NCBI RefSeq assembly: GCF_027580225.2
Contig: NC_073361.2
Coordinates: 30,553,001-30,617,000, forward strand
Direction: 5' to 3'
Source of the DNA: Misgurnus anguillicaudatus
Lineage: Eukaryota; Chordata; Actinopteri; Cypriniformes; Cobitidae
Length of the DNA stretch: 64,000 nucleotides
Part shown: positions 61,301-64,000 of the stretch, in pieces
Layout of the letters: each line of letters begins with the position of its first letter
How positions within the stretch are numbered: the first letter of the stretch is position 1
The notes under the pieces: model-generated
The model's database searches: none
Told to the model about the DNA's origin: nothing
What the model saw: only the letters and a program-made list of their open reading frames with translations
Made by a program: the position numbers and the translations under genes

Positions 61301-63761
61301 TGAAAATAAATATTGCTGATAAAATAAAAGTTGATCTGATTCTCTTAATTAATATTTTTCTAATATTTAAAAAATAAATAAGCAAACATTACTCTATTTA
61401 TGCATAACTAATGCAATTTTATTTTCAAATGTACCTGTTGTAAAAAAAGAAATCATTTTTAAATTTCCTTTTCTCTGTATTGCACTGCCTCGACCTCTCC
61501 ATTATTAACCTATAGTACCCAAGTTCATTGAGTTTGGTGATTTATAAAAAGTATTATTATTTAATTCATTGGATTTAATTTCTATTTACATTTTTGTAAT
61601 GTACAAATAAAAAAATACATTTTAGAAAATGTTTAATTAGAAATATGAACATCTGCGTCAATGACGTTCATCCTTTTTACTTCTCACGTGGCATGACGGG
61701 CCAAATTAAAGGTCATTGTGGGCCAACTTTTGTCTTGGAGGGTACCCCCACTATAAACATGTCTATGGCGTAATACATTAACACTGGGATTTGGCATATA
61801 AATGTAAACTTTTAAAAAACTGTACAAATGTCATAGTTTTAACTTTCTTTTTACACAGAGTATGCCATTTTGTTTACATCACAATACATGACGTCAAATC
61901 GTTGCAATCAAAACCTGTATTATTAATGCTAAGTGAGGTAAACATGTCTTCAGTAGATGGTAAAATGATGTGGAAAAAATGAGAGTTATAAATGCAGACA
62001 GACAGTAGGTGGCGCTATGTAGTTTTGACACCTGCATGCAAGAAACATATATTAATTATGAACCAGAGAGTAACATAAATTCACTGCAAAAAATGACTTT
62101 CTTACTTAATATTTTTGTCTTGTTTTCAGTACAAACATCTAAAAATTCTTGATGAGCAAAATGACACAAAAAATCTATGTTTAGACAAAAAATACAATTG
62201 AAGTGAATGTGTGCTTTAAACAAGCAAAAAAAAAATTAATCTGCCAATGGGGTAAGAATATGTTTGTTGAATTAATTTTAATTTAATTTAATTTAATTTT
62301 TTTGCTTTTTTACCCACAAATTCACTTCAATTTGATGTTTGTTTCTTTTTTGTCTAAAACTAGACTTACATCTTGATTTAAAGGGGACATTAAACAAGAA
62401 TTTTTAAGATGTAAAATAAATCTTTGGTGTCCCCAGAGTACATATGTGAAGTTCTAGCTCAAAATACCATATATACAATTTATTGGGTAAGCAAAAAATC
62501 TTAAACACTAAATTCAAGAAAAAATTTGCTTACCCAATTTTTTTTTTTTTTTTGACATTTTTGTTCTAAAAACTAGAGCTATTTTTGGGGTCGTTTTGCC
62601 CATCAAGAAAATACATCTTAATTTAAGAATTTTTAGATATTTTTAAGTTAAATTTTTCTTGAAAGTCATTTTTTGTAGTGTGCAGATGAAGGGGCGGTAT
62701 TATCCCCTTCTGACAGGTTGATCTTTTTCACATTTTGTAGCCTGATAGAAGCACTGGGGACCCAAATATAGCACGTAACATGGAAAAAGTCAGATTTATA
62801 TGATATGTCCCATTTAAGAATTTTTAAAATATTTGTACTGAAAAAAAAATGAAAAAAATATTAAGTAAGAAAGCCGTTTTTTACAGTGTGATGAACAATA
62901 CTAAAAACATACAAATGAGAGATGATCAAAATAAAGACGAGGAGTGGGGAAAACATTTTTACATGATAAACTATAGTAGATACCATAATATTCACTTTAG
63001 TAAACTGTACCAATATTTCACAACAACCATAAATTGTCATGGACCCAGAATGCACTATGCACAAAGCATAATGGCGGCCTCTACAGCTTAAAATTATTAT
63101 TACATGTGGGTATTTATGTTTTAAAGTATTTTTTAAGTAATGGAAATAAAGCATTGAAGCACTGAAGTTGATTTTTAGGCTGATTTAAATAAAAGCATCT
63201 GCTTTCAAATCGGGCTGTCAAATCGCGATTAATCACATACAAAATAAAAGTTTGTTTTTGCATAATATATTTGTGCGCACTATGTGTAATTATTTTGTAT
63301 ATTAATGCACACACATGCATGTATGTATATAAGAAACATTTATATATTTATATTTCTTTATATTTTGATATATTTTATTTTATATATAGATTTAAAAATA
63401 TATACAATGTATTAAATGTATGTGTGTGTTTATATATACATAATAATTACACACAATATACACGCAAATATAATAAACTTTAAGTTCGTATGCGATTAAT
63501 CAGGATTAATTCATTTTGACAGCCCTAATAAATATAATTGTCTCTTTGTCGTTCCTTCTGTATATATCTGTCTTTTAGGCAGGTCATGTCTCTAAAGCAT
63601 TGGAGCTAGCATTTGCCACAGAGCAGTTTGGAGCCTTGCAGCTAATTGCAGAGGACCTAAATGAAACCAGTGATCCTGCCTTACTCGCACGCTGCTCAGA
63701 TTTCTTCATAAAACATGCTCAGTACCAGAAAGCAGTGGAATTGCTAGTGGCTGCCAAAAAG
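58308..63761 (+). CDS. IFT140: IFT140, coding exons 18-23 (TPR-like part; C-terminus outside window)
   Basis: Continuation of IFT140 after the 21.5-kb intron 17. Exons: 58308-58485, 59974-60164, 60304-60399, 60483-60615, 60697-60969, 63579-63761. Frame is kept at every junction (exon 17 ends AG and exon 18 supplies T to make Ser). They encode about 352 residues of TPR-like solenoid: [79 protein letters not shown]-type [18 protein letters not shown] and [20 protein letters not shown]. The last exon ends at AAKK, which corresponds to about residue 1140 of roughly 1460, so some 320 C-terminal residues lie beyond the right edge. Conservation with the human protein is very high here. Several introns in this part are only 80-150 bp; the last is 2.6 kb and full of repeats. 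Confidence 0.96.
58738..58966 (-). mobile_element. 229-bp TTAA-flanked MITE, partner of 63804-64000
   Basis: Ends TTAAAGACGGGGTGCATGAT and ATCGTGCACCCCGCCTTTAA are inverted, with TTAA at both outer edges. The interior (TGTGTTTTGGTACTCGG, TTTTCCAAAGCGTTTTTC) is the reverse complement of the start of the copy at 63804. Confidence 0.8.
59150..59520. mobile_element. foldback element with about 130-bp arms
   Basis: GTATTTTTGTCTTGTTTTCA, TTAAGATGCTTTTTCTTGATG and GTGATTTTGTGCATAAAACG return reversed as TTTTATGCACAAAATCACTT, CATCAAGAAAAAGCATCTTA and TGAAAACAAGACAAAAATAC. CAATGGGGTAAGCAAA and TTTGCTTACCCCATTG also pair in the centre. Another copy is at 62095-62675. It lies in IFT140 intron 18. Confidence 0.75.
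61238..61755. mobile_element. possible DNA-transposon remnant (CAGGGTGCCCAAACTTTTTC)
   Basis: Starts CAGGGTGCCCAAACTTTTTC with CCAAGGGCC close by, and ends with GGGCCAACTTTTGTCTTGGA and GGTACCC. This echoes the ends of a common hAT-type repeat (CAGGG...CCCTG) but with eroded termini. No coding sequence. Confidence 0.4.
62095..62675. mobile_element. foldback element, second copy of the 59150-59520 family, with an insertion
   Basis: AATATTTTTGTCTTGTTTTC, AAAATTCTTGATGAGCAAAA and CTGCCAATGGGGTAAG appear left. CTTACCCAATTTTTT, CCATCAAGAAAATACATCTT and TTTAAGAATTTTTAGATA appear right, with duplicated inner arms and a block at about 62380-62480 (AAAGGGGACATTAAACAAGA) of a different repeat. Confidence 0.6.
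62690..62812 (-). repeat. dispersed repeat, reversed copy of 28775-28990
   Basis: GGGGCGGTATTATCCCCTTC, AGCACTGGGGACCCAAATAT and CATGGAAAAAGTCAGATTTA are the reverse complement of blocks in 28775-28990. Confidence 0.6.
63212..63536. mobile_element. 325-bp TIR element (GGGCTGTCAAAT ends)
   Basis: GGGCTGTCAAATCGCGATTA at the left and GATTAATTCATTTTGACAGC with CC at the right are inverted. The AT-rich palindromic interior with GTGTGTG/ACACACA runs has the design of the 50172-50518 element, but the ends (GGGCTGTCAA) are those of 30116-31420. It ends 42 bp before IFT140 exon 23. Confidence 0.78.
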
Positions 63762-63803
63762 GTGAAGGCATAACCCACACACTGTCATACTCACCCATTC
63801 ATT

Positions 63804-64000
63804 TTAAAGGCGGGGTGCACGATTTTTGAAAAACGCTTTGGAAAGGTAGTCCAGCTGAGTACCAAAACACACTTGTAGCCAATCAGCATTAAGGGGTGTG
63901 TCTACTAACCGACATCATTGCCTGGGTTGCTTATGTGTGGGGCAGGTCTATCAAAAGAAGGTCCAGATTCTATTGGGTGGGGGAATGTTTGTTTAGGTGA
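63804..64000 (+). mobile_element. TTAA-flanked MITE, inverted partner of 58738-58966 (cut by window edge)
   Basis: TTAAAGGCGGGGTGCACGAT, TTTTTGAAAAACGCTTTGGA and GAGTACCAAAACACACTTGT match the reverse complement of 58738-58966. It begins 43 bp after IFT140 exon 23. Confidence 0.8.

Larger units (their letters stand above)
60970..63578 (+). other. IFT140 intron 22, repeat-filled
   Basis: No exon between the donor AAG|GTATTA at 60970 and the acceptor TTTTAG at 63578. Listed repeats occupy much of it: 61238-61755, 62095-62675, 62690-62812, 63212-63536. The remainder is AT-rich without a recognisable feature. Confidence 0.6.

Overview
This is vertebrate nuclear DNA, most likely from a cyprinid-type teleost. 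Genes are split into short exons with GT-AG introns, introns are AT-rich, and the non-coding DNA is packed with small DNA transposons, tRNA-derived SINEs and simple-sequence arrays. The species cannot be fixed from the window alone. All exon models were built by hand: each splice junction keeps the reading frame, and the products were matched by eye to recalled family sequences.

Four protein-coding genes are present. From left to right: the 3' end of a Rab11-FIP3 gene (RAB11FIP3, + strand, last nine exons in the window, stop at 4997, long 3' UTR); a complete TELO2 gene (+ strand, 20 coding exons, 13288-20167, 823 codons); and IFT140 (+ strand, 23 coding exons, 22402-63761, about the first 1140 of roughly 1460 residues, cut by the right edge). 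TMEM204 lies on the minus strand (three coding exons, 54623 down to 44818, 216 codons) inside the 21.5-kb intron 17 of IFT140. This nested arrangement is also known in human 16p13.3, where RAB11FIP3, TELO2 and IFT140 are also on the same arm. The genes do not form a pathway: FIP3 is a Rab11/Arf6 effector in recycling-endosome traffic, TELO2 is the TTT-complex subunit that matures PIKK kinases, IFT140 is an IFT-A core subunit for ciliary retrograde transport, and TMEM204 is a claudin-like membrane protein. A perfect match to the RFX X-box consensus lies upstream of IFT140, as expected of a ciliary gene.

Two large tandem arrays stand out. At 7109-12113 there is a 5-kb satellite built on a GAATA pentamer with spacer modules in a higher-order order. 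At 13613-15078 in TELO2 intron 1 there is a 1.5-kb TCTG-based array that repeats the 5'-splice-site-like hexamer GTGAGT more than 30 times on the sense strand. Both give long open frames that are composition artefacts. The rest of the non-coding DNA holds many foldback and TIR elements, several present in two or three copies here. They include a family of about 900 bp with three TTAA-flanked copies (25884-26795, 33214-34108, 51044-51940) and a 347-bp hAT-like element with perfect 8-bp target-site duplications at 50172-50518. A decayed non-LTR retrotransposon fragment lies at 41030-42160.
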